Below, piece by piece: positions 34,760 to 47,005 of a stretch of 64,000 nt of DNA. The notes below the pieces were generated by a model, which saw only the letters and a program-made list of their open reading frames with translations, was not told the DNA's origin and did not search any database. Numbering within the stretch: position 1 is the stretch's first letter; every line of letters begins with the position of its first letter. Origin of the DNA: Platanthera guangdongensis (lineage: Eukaryota > Streptophyta > Magnoliopsida > Asparagales > Orchidaceae). The stretch covers positions 92,130,564 through 92,194,563 of the forward strand of contig CM077166.1 in the NCBI GenBank assembly GCA_039583875.1. Direction: 5' to 3'. A program made the position numbers and the translations under genes.

Positions 34760-36025
34760 ATGGTGCCACCCCCGTTCGATTAGTCAGCTTGGGGATAAAC
34801 TGACTTAGCGGAAGCAGTGGTATGCCCATATGTAATTCACATTAAGTTTGTCCAACTTTGACCTTAAGTTTAGCCAACCTGACCACAAAGTTTCCGTGTA
34901 CGTGTAGGTTCTAGTGCATGTTGGGCCGATGGGGGTACTCCTACCCATCCCATACCCACTCAGTTCCAACAGTCTGAGTTGGGGCAGACGCTCACCGTCA
35001 TTCTTGAGCTTTTAAGGCGCAACAGCCTCCGGTGCAACAACAGGCCCCGGACTCAAACTGGCTGAGCACCTTCCGGGCTCTCTCCCCTCCCGTCTATCTT
35101 GGGACGGAGTCAGCCGTATGTACAGAGGAATGGCTCGACACAGTAGAAGAGCTATTGGCTGGTATCCGTTGCCCAGCCAACATGGTCGTGTCATTGGCGG
35201 TGTCCGCCTTGGAGTTACATGCTAAGAGGTGGTGGAAGTCCCTTATGGGCTCTACCTTCCATGGCCGAGTCTATACAGAGATAAGTTGAAGGGAATTTTC
35301 GGGTGTTTTTTTGGAGCACTTCATTCCTACTTCAGCCCGAGATGAGCTTGAGCAGAGGTTTCTACTACTGAAGAAGGGATCAAAATCAGTTACGGAATAC
35401 CAGCGGGAATTCCAGCATCTAGCAAGGTTTGCGAACTCTTACGAGTTGGACGATAGAGGTTATGCCAAACGTTTCTACAAAGGGCTGCAAGATCCCCTAA
35501 GGCAATCCCTTTTGTTTATAGCGGATGGGAGTTTGGCGGAGATTATTGACATGGCAAAGAGGTTGGAGGCGGATCACTTGAGTAGTGGCAAGAGGCCTGC
35601 AGAAGGCATTATGGAGGCCGGTCCGAGCAATAGGAGGAGACAGGATCGTGGAGGAGGAGGGGGATATTAGAGGGGTGGAGGGCGTTTCCACCGAAACTAT
35701 AGAGTGGAGCACCCAGTCTAGCAGCCGGCCGCGCTGTCTCCACCACCACAGCCTCCGCAATTTCGGCAACCTGAGGGGCGTCGTGGGGTTGGTGTGTTTC
35801 GAGTGCAATCAATCGGGCCACATTAGACGCTACCGCCCACAGCTGTATGGGAACGTCCCTCCTGCTCTGCCTCTTGCTCTCCCTCCTGCTCTCCCTCCAG
35901 TAGCCCCACGAGGACGGGGATATATATGTGGTCGAAGATGAGGACCTCCAAGAGGAAACCCTGGCCCGGGATCAGGTGTATGCGCTGGACATGGCGCAAG
36001 AGCGGAATCCCCGGGATGTTATAGC
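34760..36025 (+). pseudogene. gag: Gypsy-2 gag, degenerate
   Basis: The 5' end is decayed: the ATG at 34760 meets a stop after seven codons. From about 35030 the capsid region is readable. A TGA at 35287-35289 stands where the family has the Trp of ISWxEF. The frame continues from 35311 through the capsid (EHFIP, RFxxLKKGSKSVTEY) to 35670. The knuckle near 35796-35835 reads CFECNQSGHIRRY, with the last Cys changed to Tyr. After another frame change the tail ends at DVIAG, at the intron-like donor. It cannot encode a working Gag. Confidence 0.88.
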
Positions 36026-36123
36026 TGGTATGTGCAATTAACCTTCTCAATTTTCGTCGTTTAATTTAAACTGTTTAGGACATACTAGATACCTAGTGGT
36101 TGAGTTTGGTTATTTGTACTTAG
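36026..36123 (+). other. Putative 98-nt GT-AG intron between gag and protease
   Basis: The donor is CTG|GTATGT and the acceptor is TACTTAG|GC. The segment is AT-rich. Removal joins G at 36025 to GC at 36124-36125 as a glycine codon, so gag DVIAG runs directly into protease TVVIGG. The protease frame is closed by a TAA at 36039-36041 inside the segment, so simple read-in from upstream is not possible. The position is the same codon as in Gypsy-1. Confidence 0.65.
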
Positions 36124-39100
36124 GCACCGTGGTAATCGGTGGGAAGACGGCCTATGCGTTGTTCGATACCGGTGCCTCACACTCTTTCGTGTCCGAAGAT
36201 TTCATTAAAGGTATGGAGGGCATACAATATTTTTCTGGGATAACCCGACAAGTGCGCCTCACGGACGGCTCGGAGATGATCGCTACCCCCAAGTGCGAGT
36301 TTGAGATATTTATTGAAGGAAGGGCTTTCGATATGCCGGCCGCGGTCCTGAAGATGTCGGAGTTCGACATCATTTTGGGCATGGCGTGGTTGAATTGGCA
36401 CTTCGTGAGGATCGACTGTGCGGAGAAGAAGATCTATTTGAGACATGGGGACACCGACATTGTCTTCCAAGGTATTAATTTCGCACCCCGTATGCTCTTA
36501 TCTTCAGTTCAGGCTGTAAAGGCCCATATGGAAGGGGATGAGGTCTTCATGATCTAGTTTGAGTTAAAGGAGGTAGCATTGGAGGTAAACGATGTTTGGG
36601 TAGTGCGGGACTTCCCCGAGGTGTTTCTAGAGAATCTACCAGGGTTACCCCCTCATAGAGAAGTCGATTTCCGGATTAATCTAGTACCGGGTGCCAAGCC
36701 TATATCCAAGGCCCCTTACCGAATCGCCCCGAAGGAACTCGCGGAGTTTATAGTTCAATTGCAAGAATTGGTGGAGTCAGGGTTCGTTCGCCCTAGTTCG
36801 TCACCCTGGGGAGCCCCTGTATTGTTTGTGAAGAAGAAGGATGGAACCCTGCGCTTGTGTATAGACTATCGGGAACTCAACCGGCTGACGGTGCGGAACA
36901 CTTATCCGCTACCTCGGATCGACGAGTTGTTCGATCAAATAGTGGGAGCGCATTATTTTTCAAAGCTTGACTTGCGCTCGGGTTACTATCAATTGAGGAT
37001 ACAGGAGGAGGACACCCAGAAAACGGCCTTCAGTTCAAGATATGTGTTGTATGAGTTCACGGTAATGTCGTTTGGGCTCACAAATGCCCCTTCGACTTTC
37101 ATGAGCCTGATGAATAAGGTATTCGAACCCTATTTGGACGTCTTCGTCATCGTCTTCATCGGCGATATACTGGTCTACTCAAAGACGGAGGAGGAGCATA
37201 CCGAGCACCTGGCCTTGGTTCTGAAGAAATTAAAAGAGCACGCTCTGTTCGCCAAGTTCAGCAAATGCGAATTTTGTCTCAAAGAGGTTGCCTTCTTCGG
37301 CCATGTAATCAATGGAGCTGGACTGGCGGTGGATCCGGCCAAGGTGCGTGCCGTGAAGGAATGGTCGCCCTTGAAATCGGCGTCCGATGTACGGAGTTTT
37401 CTTGGACTTGTCGGGTACTACCGCAAGTTCGTAAAAGGGTTCTCCAAGATTTCTCTTCCTCTTACCTCCTTGACGAAGAAGGGTATGCCATTTGAGTGGA
37501 CACCCCCAATGTGAAGCGGCATTTCAAGAGTTGAAGGATAGACTTACCTCCACCCCCATCCTTGCACTTCCATCTGGGAAGGAAGGATTTCAAGTTTACA
37601 CATACGCGTCATATCAAGGGATGGGAGCGGTATTGATGCAACACGGGCATGTGATTGCTTATGCTTCAAGGCAACTGAAGAAGCATGAAATCAATTACCC
37701 GGTTCACGACTTGGAGTTGGGAGCAGTGGTGTTTGCCTTGAAGGTTTGGAGGCACTATCTATATGGCGTCCATTGTGAGATCTTTTCGGATCATAAAAAC
37801 TTGAAGTATGTTCATACACAGAAGGAGTTGAACTTGAGGGAACAATGGTGGTTAGAATTTCTATGCGACTATGAGTTTACCATGAACTACCACCCCGGAA
37901 AGGCGAACTCGGTGGCTGATGCGTTGAGTAGAAAAGTGCCAGGCTCTATCCCAGAGTCTCGGTTGATGAGCATGGAGTTGGCTCGGATGATTGAAGAGAT
38001 GGATATTACCTTGATATTCAAGGCTCCTTCGACAGAGTATACAGAATTTTTGGCAAGCATGAGCATAATTTGTGATATTCGGGACCGGATTCGTGTGGAG
38101 CAAGGAATGGATGCGGCTTTGGTCCCGACAATTAAATCAATAGAAGAAGGAACTACCGACGAGTATACACTCAAATACGGCCTCATTTACTTTCGCAGTC
38201 GGCTCTACATTCCCAAGGGCGGTAAAATCCGGGAGGATATCTTGAGAGAGGCACATAGCTCTCAATATTCAGTGCACCCGGGTATTGCTAAGATGTACGC
38301 CGGTTTGCGGAAGACCATGTGTTGGCCGGGAATGAAGAAGGATGTCTGGAATTATGTTACTCATTGTGAAGCCTGTCAAAGAGTGAAGGCTGAATGCAGG
38401 AGTCCCGGTGGTTTGTTGCAGTCGTTGCCCATCCCCAAATGGAAGTTCGAGGATATCTTCATGGACTTTGTCCATGGGATACCTCGCTCACGCTCCAGGA
38501 ATGATTCGGTGTGGGTTATTGTTGATCAGTTGACAAAAGTAGCCCGATTCATTCCCATGAAGAAAGAGGCTCACGTGGACATCTTGGTACGCCTCTTTGT
38601 GGAGCAGTTTGTACGATATCACAGCGTGCCTAAGACAATCATTTCTGACCGTGATGGTCACTTTACTTCCAAGGAGTTGAAGGTGGTATAGGCGTATTTG
38701 GGCTCACGCCTTACCTTCAGCACTGCATTTCATCCTCAGACGGACGGGCGGTCTGAAAGGACCATTAGGACATTGGAAGATCTACTGAGATTATGTGTGT
38801 TGGATAGGGGTGAGCCGTGGGAAGGACTCATACCACTGGTGGAATTCTCCTACAACAACAGTCATCAGGCAAGAATCAGTATAACACCTCATGAAGCGCT
38901 TTATGGTAGAAGGTGTAGAACCCCCTTATCTTGGGTGCAAGATGAAGACCCGAAGACCTTGGGTATTGAGTATATTGATGATACCGATGCAGTGGTTAGG
39001 CTGATACGAGATCGTATGTTGGAGGATCAAAGTCGACAGACGAAGTATTATAATGCAAAGCACCGAATGGTGGAGTTTCAAGTGGGAGATAAGGTGTTTC

Positions 39101-39516
39101 TGAAGATCCGGCCGATGCATGGAGTGTCACGGGTTCGTGGTGTGAAAAAGCTCAGCCCAAGGTATGTTGGACCTTATACTATTTTGGAAAGGATTGGCCC
39201 GATGGCCTAGCGGTTGGAGTTACCACCAGAACTAGAGAATCTCCACGACGTGTTCCATGTCTCGTCGCTTCGAAAGGCGTTGTTGCGGCCCGATCAATAT
39301 ATTCCCACTACTGATGGTGCAGTGGCTTCAGATAGGTCTGTGCGACTAGAGCCGGTGCGAATTGTGGACAACGAGACAAGAACATTATGCCATAAAAGTG
39401 TTCCCTTGTTGAAGGTACAATGGTCCAATCATGGGAAGGAGGAGTTTACCTGGGAGCCGGTGGACTTGATGCAAAAACGCTACCCGGGATTATTTCCTCC
39501 AGGTAATTTTATTTAA
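36124..39516 (+). pseudogene. pol: Gypsy-2 pol (PR-RT-RH-IN-chromodomain), stops, frameshift and lost RT Asp
   Basis: Protease [12 protein letters not shown] lies near 36155-36190. A stop occurs at 36555-36557. The reverse transcriptase catalytic box reads [13 protein letters not shown] at 37161-37163 replaces the first catalytic Asp codon. One extra C in a C5 run at 37503-37507 shifts the frame. RNase H ([18 protein letters not shown]), the integrase zinc finger ([23 protein letters not shown]) and the core follow. A stop at 38689-38691 comes after [10 protein letters not shown], and another is near 39208. The GPY/F region and chromodomain-like tail end at 39516. At least four lesions disable it. 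Confidence 0.92.
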
Positions 39517-39724
39517 AGGCATATTTATTTTTTGTATGCTTGTCTTCCCCATAGCCCTAGCCTGATTTCGGGGACGAAATCTTTATTTTGTTTATAGGAT
39601 TTGTAACGTCCCGATTCGCGCTAGGCCCCCATGCGAGTTTTGAGTCAGGAGGACAGGCTTGAGTTCAGGAAAGTGGAGGAAAAAGGGCGGCACTTGTGAA
39701 CTGGAGAAGTTAGTCCATAGCAGG

Positions 39725-40285
39725 TTTCACACCTTGGGCCACGGGCGTGACCTAGGGTCGTGACTGCAGGTACTCGAGTAGCTGCCGAGGCTACTCGAGT
39801 AGTGTTCAAAACACTCGAGTAAAATGGGTTACACGCCCTGGGTCACGGGCGTGACCCAGGGGCGTGACTGCAGGTACTCGAGTAGCTGCCGAGGCTACTC
39901 GAGTAGTTTTCAAAATACTCGAGTAAAATGGGTTACACGCACTGGGTCATGGGCGTGACCCAGGGGCGTGACTAAAGGTACTCGAGTAGCTGTTGAGGCT
40001 ACTCGAGTAGTTTTCAAAATACTCGAGTAAAATGGGTTACACGCCCTGGGTCACGTGCGTGACCCAGGGGCGTGACTTAAGGTACTCGAGTAGGTGCCCA
40101 AGGTACTCGAGTAGGTGGTTGGTTCTCGAGTGAGAGGGTTACACGCCCTATGTCACGGGCGTGACCATGGGCGTGATCATGGGCGTGACCTCCGTTCGAC
40201 GATTTTAAGTGAGTTCGGCGAATTCTAGATAGTTGAGTTCGATGATTTAGGTGTCACGCCCCATGTCACGGGCGTGACTTGACTG
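39725..40285 (+). repeat. Palindrome array in Gypsy-2 U3 (3' LTR)
   Basis: Same array as at 9950-10505: GGTCACGGGCGTGACC and TACTCGAGTA units, about 115 bp per period. GACACGGGCGTGTC occurs at about 40374-40387, just before the TATA region. Confidence 0.9.
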
Positions 40286-40402
40286 ACACGGGCGTGTACG
40301 TCCTATCCTCCATTATAGATCGAACCGACAACGTAACCGTCTGTAACGCTTCGCCCGAGAGGGACACGGGTAAGGACACGGGCGTGTCCCTACCCGTGTC
40401 AC

Positions 40403-40404
<2 letters not shown>

Positions 40405-40488
<84 letters not shown>
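40405..40488 (+). repeat. (TA)42 microsatellite at the TATA site of Gypsy-2 3' LTR
   Basis: 84 bp of uninterrupted TA. The 5' LTR has only six units at the matching place (10629-10640), so one LTR changed after insertion. Confidence 0.95.
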
Positions 40489-40490
<2 letters not shown>

Positions 40491-43320
40491 TAACAGTGGA
40501 AAAACCCTATCCATTTCATTCTTCCTCCCAGCCATATTGTTCTGAGAGAAGTCCTGTGGAGAAGGAGAGTTTACTGGAGGAAGATCTAGGGAAGGAGATC
40601 TGCCATCGCCATAGAGGAGAGGATGCCGCCGCGAAGAATCACAAGGTCTATGGTCGGAAATGGAACCGCTGGAAGTGAGGTGAGTTTCCTACCCTCTCCC
40701 TTTGTGCTACATCTATAGTTATTTTGCTAGGCGAGACATCGACTCAAGAGATTCTTGATGGAGAGGAGGTGTTTTCTAGGAAAGGCCATGCTAGGACTTG
40801 TGTCCTAGGTTTTAGATCTCTTCAACCACTCCCTTCTTCTATGTGATGATAGGGGATGGTTTCGTGAAGGGTATTGGACTCTTGAGGTTGAATAAGGGAG
40901 GAGGTTTTCTGGAATGACTTGGGAAGATAGCCTTGAGGAGGAAGATGAACCGATGTCGTTCATTCCGCCTTAAGATGCGTGCAGAATCTGTATTCTGCGT
41001 GCATCGAATTTCGTGGCCATTTTTAGGTATGATATGGCCAGATCTGAGATTTTGGCTAAACATGAAAGTTGAAGACCTTGAAAATACCTTTCCAATGAAT
41101 GGTTGAACAACTTCAGGCGAAGTCTGTAGCCACGGGAAAGCCTAGACGAAAATGACATCCGATAAATCCTCCATGCAGAATTGTGTTCTGTGCGCAGCGG
41201 ACTTTGAAGCCAAATTCAAATTGGATACATTCACATCTAGGTTGTGGGCTGAATATGAAAGTTGTAACCCATGAAAAGACCTTTCCATTGAGTGGTTACA
41301 CGTCTTCGCCGGATTCCTGTAGCCTCGAGCATCTCCGGTTGAAGTTGCTGTCCAGATTCAATCTGCACTTAAAATTCTGGGTTTTTATATAATATGGATT
41401 TGGGTTCGGTGAAATCGGTGTTGCAAATTAGCTTGAGATTTTGATGAAATATTTCATAATTAACCACTGTAATGCTATGAATGATGAATCTTGTTAATTA
41501 GATTTCATACAACTAATTGTGAAGCAAGCTTTATTGAATGAATTGACTTGATAGAAGTTGGTAAGTTGTTATAGATGCATATCTTGTTATATCATGTTGG
41601 AAACAGATTTCTTACAATCGAATTGTGATGCAAGATTACTTGAACGGAATGACTTGATAGAAATTGGTAGATTATTACATGCGCATCATATTTGTATTAT
41701 GTTGGGATCATTTGGGATGTCATATGGGATGATAAGTTATGGCCAGGTGTATGTTCGATTGATGAATGAAATTTAGTAGTCCAATACTTAGAGCGTTGGC
41801 TCCCTATGGGTAGTATTGGGAAGGGATGTAAGTGCGGTGTTGACCGTCACAAGCTTGGATAGCTTGATATGAGACAAACGGACGGTTGGGCTTGGCCCTC
41901 GGTGTTCACGTCCCGGGGATCCTTCTGTGCCAGGTGGATGGTTGGGCTTGTTCCTCGTGCCTTTCTTCCGAGGCTCCTTCCATGCCACGATGATGTGGAA
42001 TTTGCATGTGGTGTGAGTCGACACGCGGTGTCGTAATCCTGGGTTAAGGATAGTGTGGCAGGTCTACAGGCTCACCAGTCATCACACCGACGGGAGTCGA
42101 CAGTTAGACTTTGGGCGGTTGGGCTTGGTCCTCGGTGTTCACGTCCCGGGTCTCCTTCCGTGCCAGGTGAACGGTTGGGCTTGGTCCTCGTGCTCACTCC
42201 GAGGCTCCTTCCGGGTCACACAAGGTCATTTCGGGGCATGGTCCTCGGTGCACATCTACCCGAGGATCCCGCTGGGCCATAGTACGCATGGGCTCCGCTA
42301 TTGTGTTCTTAGCGTTGAGGCGTACGGAGGCCTAGGTGAAGTAGTGGGGATACCCGCCTAGTAGTAGAGACGCCAGCTCTACTGTCACCGCCTGGCCACG
42401 ACGGCTGATGCCTGAGAGGTTAGCTACCTGCTCGAAAAGTGGGAACTAATGGTCTATGTCGACATAGCGGTTGCATGGGTGTGCATGAGTGAGTCATTGT
42501 ATAGCATACATACCATTTCATATCATTGCACAACAAGATCCTCATCGTATAAGTTTGTATGGGCACTCTTATACGATGAGTTACTTAATGCAAACCGACA
42601 CTTAACTTATAAGCTTGTATGGGCATAATTATAAGTTAAGTTACTTACCTGTTGTAGTTTTCTTACACTTGATGTTATACTAGCTCTTGAAGAATTGTTA
42701 GTTTATACATTGATAGCTCTTGTAGAACTACTAGTTTATACATTGATACTCATGTACCTTGCCACCTGCTTGTACCTTTTATACTTGTTATATATTGTAC
42801 TATTGTTCCTTTTTCAACGCCCGGTGCCGAGTAGTCGTCGGGGGAGAGGATATGAAACCACTTAGTCGTTTCGACTAACAGTTGCTACATCTTCCTTTTT
42901 AGGAGGCCACCCCGCAGGTAGAGCAGCAGCAGGCGTTGTAGCAGGACAGCCAGGCCAGGACGACAGGGCCTGAGGGGACGGTACCGTCGCTACCGTCGGT
43001 TACTGATGTTAGTACTTTGATACTCTGATGTAGCCCGTTTGGGCAATGTGTAGATGTACTCTGATATATTGTAAAAGCATGTTTTAGCTTCTCCTTTATT
43101 GATGTATTTGGACTATATGCTTAGTGTGGATTTGGCTTCTCTGCTTATTATATTTTGGTTGGGTTGGCATGTTATATTGATATTATTGTAACCGGCGGAA
43201 TAGGCGTCTTGTGATACAAGTTAGCCCATGTGCTAATGCTACCGCAAGGTGGCAGTTTTGGGCATAAGATCCCCCCCTCCGTGCCGTGTTTTGGGATCTG
43301 GGAGGGGGGGGGGTCTTACA

Positions 43321-43506
43321 GCAGCTTCCATGAACAGCCCGACCCTTTCCTTCCAAAGCCCAAACCCTCATTTCTGCAGATTGGCAACTTCATGCCTCCC
43401 AATTTCTTGTAGTTTACACCAGACTCAATTCTTTATCTTATAGCTAACCTTGGAGGTATACTCAAATTGTTAAATCCTTTTCGAGTAACCTCTCTCTGAT
43501 AACACT
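43321..43506 (-). pseudogene. gag: Copia-1 gag start and primer binding site
   Basis: The minus strand encodes the first residues of copia gag (MKLPICR-like, then a frameshift in the FGLWKE region). They continue into 9824 on the other side of Gypsy-2. The primer site at 43494-43504 reads TGTTATCAGAG, one mismatch from the tRNA-iMet site. The 5' LTR begins at 43507. Confidence 0.8.
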
Positions 43507-45787
43507 TGAAAGTTATTTAACTTTAGGTTAGCTAATCACCTAGAGGGGGTGAATAGGTATTTGAGCTTTTAATAAATCTTTTTCTATTTTCAAGTTGTTC
43601 TATATAGAGATTGTCCTTAAATCCTGCAATCACAAAGAAAAATAAGCACACACAGCAAACACCGGAATTTATAGTGGTTCCCCAATTGGGTACATCCACT
43701 CCCCCCCCCCACCTATCCAACTTATTTGTTGGACTCGGTGCAAACTCCTCCACTTATGCTCCTCAGAGCTTACACCTCAGGCCCTCAGCCTTACACACAG
43801 ATTCTTCTCAGCGTCCAACTCAGAACCACAAGGGTTACTATCTCAGAGCTCTGCAGAACTCCTACAGCTCAGTGATCCACTGATCACCTACTTCAGCCTT
43901 ATTTCTAAGGCTTACACTCAGGCTCTTCAGCCCAACAGCTTCAGGCACACGACCCTACTCTCAGAGTGTTGCAGCACTCCTACAACTCAGTACACTTCCG
44001 AGTACCTACAGCTCAGCCTCCTCCAAGTCCTACAATCTCACTAACAAACTTGTCACCTACAGCTCAGTGACTCTTTAGTCACCTACCTCACGCACAAGGC
44101 CCTACACTCAGGCTGGGAGGACATCCCTACCTCAGATTCATACTTGGATCCTACCGTAGAGAGCAACAATAACCTACCTCAGGCACTTAAGCCCTACAAC
44201 TCAGATCCTCACTTGGATACTACCTCAGTGATAAATTTTTTATCTACCTCAGACACAAAGTGCCATACACTCAAATTCAGATCTACTGAATCCTATAGGA
44301 AATTTATATAGTAAGTTGAAGAAAATAAAATAATTGACTCAGAGAAATATCACTGAGTCAACTTTGCTAGACTGATCAGATTTCAGTCCAGCTCACTTGC
44401 TGTGGAAGGAAACAGCCTTCTTCTACAGCTATCCTTTTTACTGCTGCACAGATGAGCAACTTCCAACTTACTGAAGAGATGAAACAGCTACAGTGTTCTA
44501 AAGAGAGCAAATTTGCTGAACTTTAAAGTGCTTTAGCTATCTCTCTTTGTCTTAAGGATATCTTGGCTGGACTTTAGCTTTCAAGTTTGAACGGAAGAAA
44601 ATGTCCAGCCGCCTCTTTTCAATTTTTCTTTTTCTGTGTTCGTTAACCCTAATCCATTTACAGTTTCCTTTCTTTATGTATTGATTTGAATCAACGACAC
44701 AATATAATGTGGGCCCACCAAGGATTGGTGAGCGCCATCTCCATCAGAAAGGGACAAAACATCTTTCGGTGCTGCAGCAGCTTTCCCGTAACGGCTTCCT
44801 GCAATTTTAACTTTGATGACGTCAGCAGTGGTCATCAACATTTGGACTTAGAAAATTTTCATAATTTCATCAAGAGTTGAGTAATGTTAAGACACTCAAT
44901 GCCATCAGCCTTGGACCTCAGCGCCTCTAGACATAGAAATTTCCCTGGCTTTGTCTCAACGGTTTTGTCTTAGTGGTCTCAACATTTTTTCATTATTACC
45001 TAAGACAAGCCTTTTTCTCAGCGGTCTTAGCGGTTTTTGCTTTTCACTGTCTCAGTGCTTCCTTCTTCATTAGAAGCATTGAGTGAACCTGCTTCACTCA
45101 ACGCTTCTAGACTTAGAAAAAATCCAGCCAGTATTGTCTCAATTGTTTACCACTTAACACTCTCAGTGCTTCCTGCTTTATTAGAAGCATTGAGTGAATC
45201 TGCTTCACTCAACGCTTCAAGACTTAGAAATTTCCATCCAATTTTGTCTTTGCTGTCTCAGTCATCTCAACATTATCTTCTCAGCTGACTCAGCTGTCTC
45301 AGCGGTCTCAACACCTTCTTCTCAACGGTCTCAATGCTTTTGCCTTAGACAGATTTTCTGGCTTTAGCTGGGTTCGACGATCTGTTGGCTAAGCTCGACG
45401 AACTTTGATCTTCTCAGCGGTCTCAATGCTTTTTTTCCTTAGTTGATTTTTTTGGCTTTAGCTTAACAAGTGTTGATCTAAGTTCGACAATTTGTAAGCT
45501 GAGCTCGACGAACTTCATGCTGAGCTTGATGAAAGTTGAAACCTGAACTCTTGTGCTTATCCCACTGAATGTTGAGTTGAGCTTGACGATCAGCGAGCTG
45601 AGTTCGACGAACTCTGAGCTGAGTTCGACGAAATTTGAGTTTACTGTCCAACTCATTTTCTTTACTTGTCCAATCATGGACTACCTGCATGCAAGAACTA
45701 GTGCACACATCAAATACATTATGTGTGTATGTCATTGACCCGTTTGACTTCTTACAAATCTGAGATATTGGGATCATAGACCCAACA
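43507..45787 (-). repeat. Copia-1 5' LTR (2281 bp)
   Basis: On the plus strand it runs from TGAAAGTTATTT to GACCCAACA, next to the primer site. Its start, GCTAATCACCTAGAGGGGG, resembles the starts of the Copia-2 and Copia-3 LTRs. The 3' LTR is outside the window, so the target duplication cannot be checked. Confidence 0.88.
45370..45640 (-). repeat. GTTCGACGA-type repeats in Copia-1 U3
   Basis: GTTCGACGAT, GCTCGACGAAC and variants recur about eight times, alternating with AGCTGAG blocks. CTCAGCGGTCTCAA-like repeats lie just before (about 44920-45330). Confidence 0.82.
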
Positions 45788-47005
45788 GTACTCGATGAAT
45801 GGACTTGTATGACGCATTGATGGTATGACCCCTTGTCTTTCTGATGTATTATTTATTAAATATTACCAAGTATGGTCCAATAGAAGAGCGACACGTGACA
45901 TGGTAGTCATTCCAAGGCATGACAGTCATTAACCTTTTGTCAAATCAGCCCATTTTCTCTCTCTTTTCAAGACTTCATACTGAACGATACTTCCTCATCC
46001 GATAAAGGAGTTTTCTTCTTCTTCTTCGTGCTGACCGCTCTTCCCTGAAAGAACGAAGGAACGGAGCTAGGTCGTCGGAATCCAAAAGTTGTCATACCGC
46101 CGAGTAGAAGAACCCGATCCATGGCGTAAAATTAAGTGAACTCCCTACCCTCTCCCTTGGAGCTAGATCTTTAAATCTGAAATTAGAAGAGACATCGACT
46201 CAAAAGAATTTGACTTTGGGAGTTTAACGGAGTTTCCTAGGAGAATACCACGCTAGAACTTTCGTTCTACGAAAATATCTTCAATCACTTCCTCACTTCA
46301 ATACGAAGGCGACAAACGTGATTTCGTGAAGAACGGTGGTCTATTAAGGGAAAAAAGGAGGAAAGAAGCTAAATGCATCTTGTACATTGGCCGGAGGAAG
46401 AAGATGAATAGTTAATATTCATCTATCTTTATGATCCGTGCGGGAATTTTCTTATACTACTTAGACAGAAATCTATTGTGTACGTGTAATGTACTTCAAG
46501 CCAATGTTTAGACATGATCCTGTCAGATTGAGATCTCAGGTTCAACATGAAAGTTGCAGCTCCTAGAATGACCTTTCCAACGAGTGGTTGCATATTTTCT
46601 GGGGAGCTCTGTAGCTTCCTAAAAATGGATTCGAAATTTCTGCCCTAAAAAAAATTAAGCTGTAAGTGCAGGACAGATTCTGTCCAGATCTGCGTAGCTG
46701 GGTTCAAACCCGATTTTAGGTATGATAGACTTAGCTCTGGACCTAGGACTTTACAGGAAAGTTGTAGGCCTTGGAAATATCTTTTCGTAATTGGGTTAAA
46801 CTTAACTTTTGTTGGTCTGTAGCTCTGGGAAATCCAGTTTCCGTAAGCTGTGTCGTAAATGTATAGATTTTGATGACTTATGAATTTCTCTAAAATTGTT
46901 TATCGGAAGCTTTGAAAAATCTGGTAGATAATTGCTTGATGACAATTTGGACTCCCTTCTTTAGTTTCATAATTTTGATATATATTTGATGTGAACTGTC
47001 AATAT
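45788..47005 (+). repeat. Gypsy-3: diverged Ty3/gypsy LTR fragment
   Basis: From about 46130 the sequence follows the Gypsy-2 LTR (from about 32085). Shared landmarks are CTACCCTCTCCCTT, GAGACATCGACTCAA, TTTCGTGAAG and CTTTCCAACGAGTGGTTG. Divergence is high. It is bounded by the Copia-1 LTR on the left and the Copia-4 LTR on the right, so both copia elements probably inserted into one old gypsy LTR. No gene was seen in it. Confidence 0.75.

Larger units (their letters stand above)
9825..43320 (+). mobile_element. Gypsy-2: full-length Ty3/gypsy (Tekay/Del-like), split by nested elements
   Basis: Pieces are the 5' LTR (9825-10704 and 31953-34713), primer site, gag, pol and 3' LTR (39602-43320). 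It interrupts Copia-1 gag: GGGTCAGCAG on the left continues as CTTCCATG on the right. Target duplications are GCAGT (9820-9824) and GCAGC (43321-43325), one mismatch. Copia-2 and its nested inserts occupy 10705-31947 inside the 5' LTR. All coding parts carry stops or frameshifts. Confidence 0.92.
39602..43320 (+). repeat. Gypsy-2 3' LTR (3719 bp)
   Basis: It starts TGTAACGTCC and ends GGGTCTTACA. It matches the split 5' LTR along its length. The 85 bp before it lack the G-rich polypurine tract seen in Gypsy-1; TTTATAGGATT stands there instead. It ends at Copia-1 gag. Confidence 0.94.
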
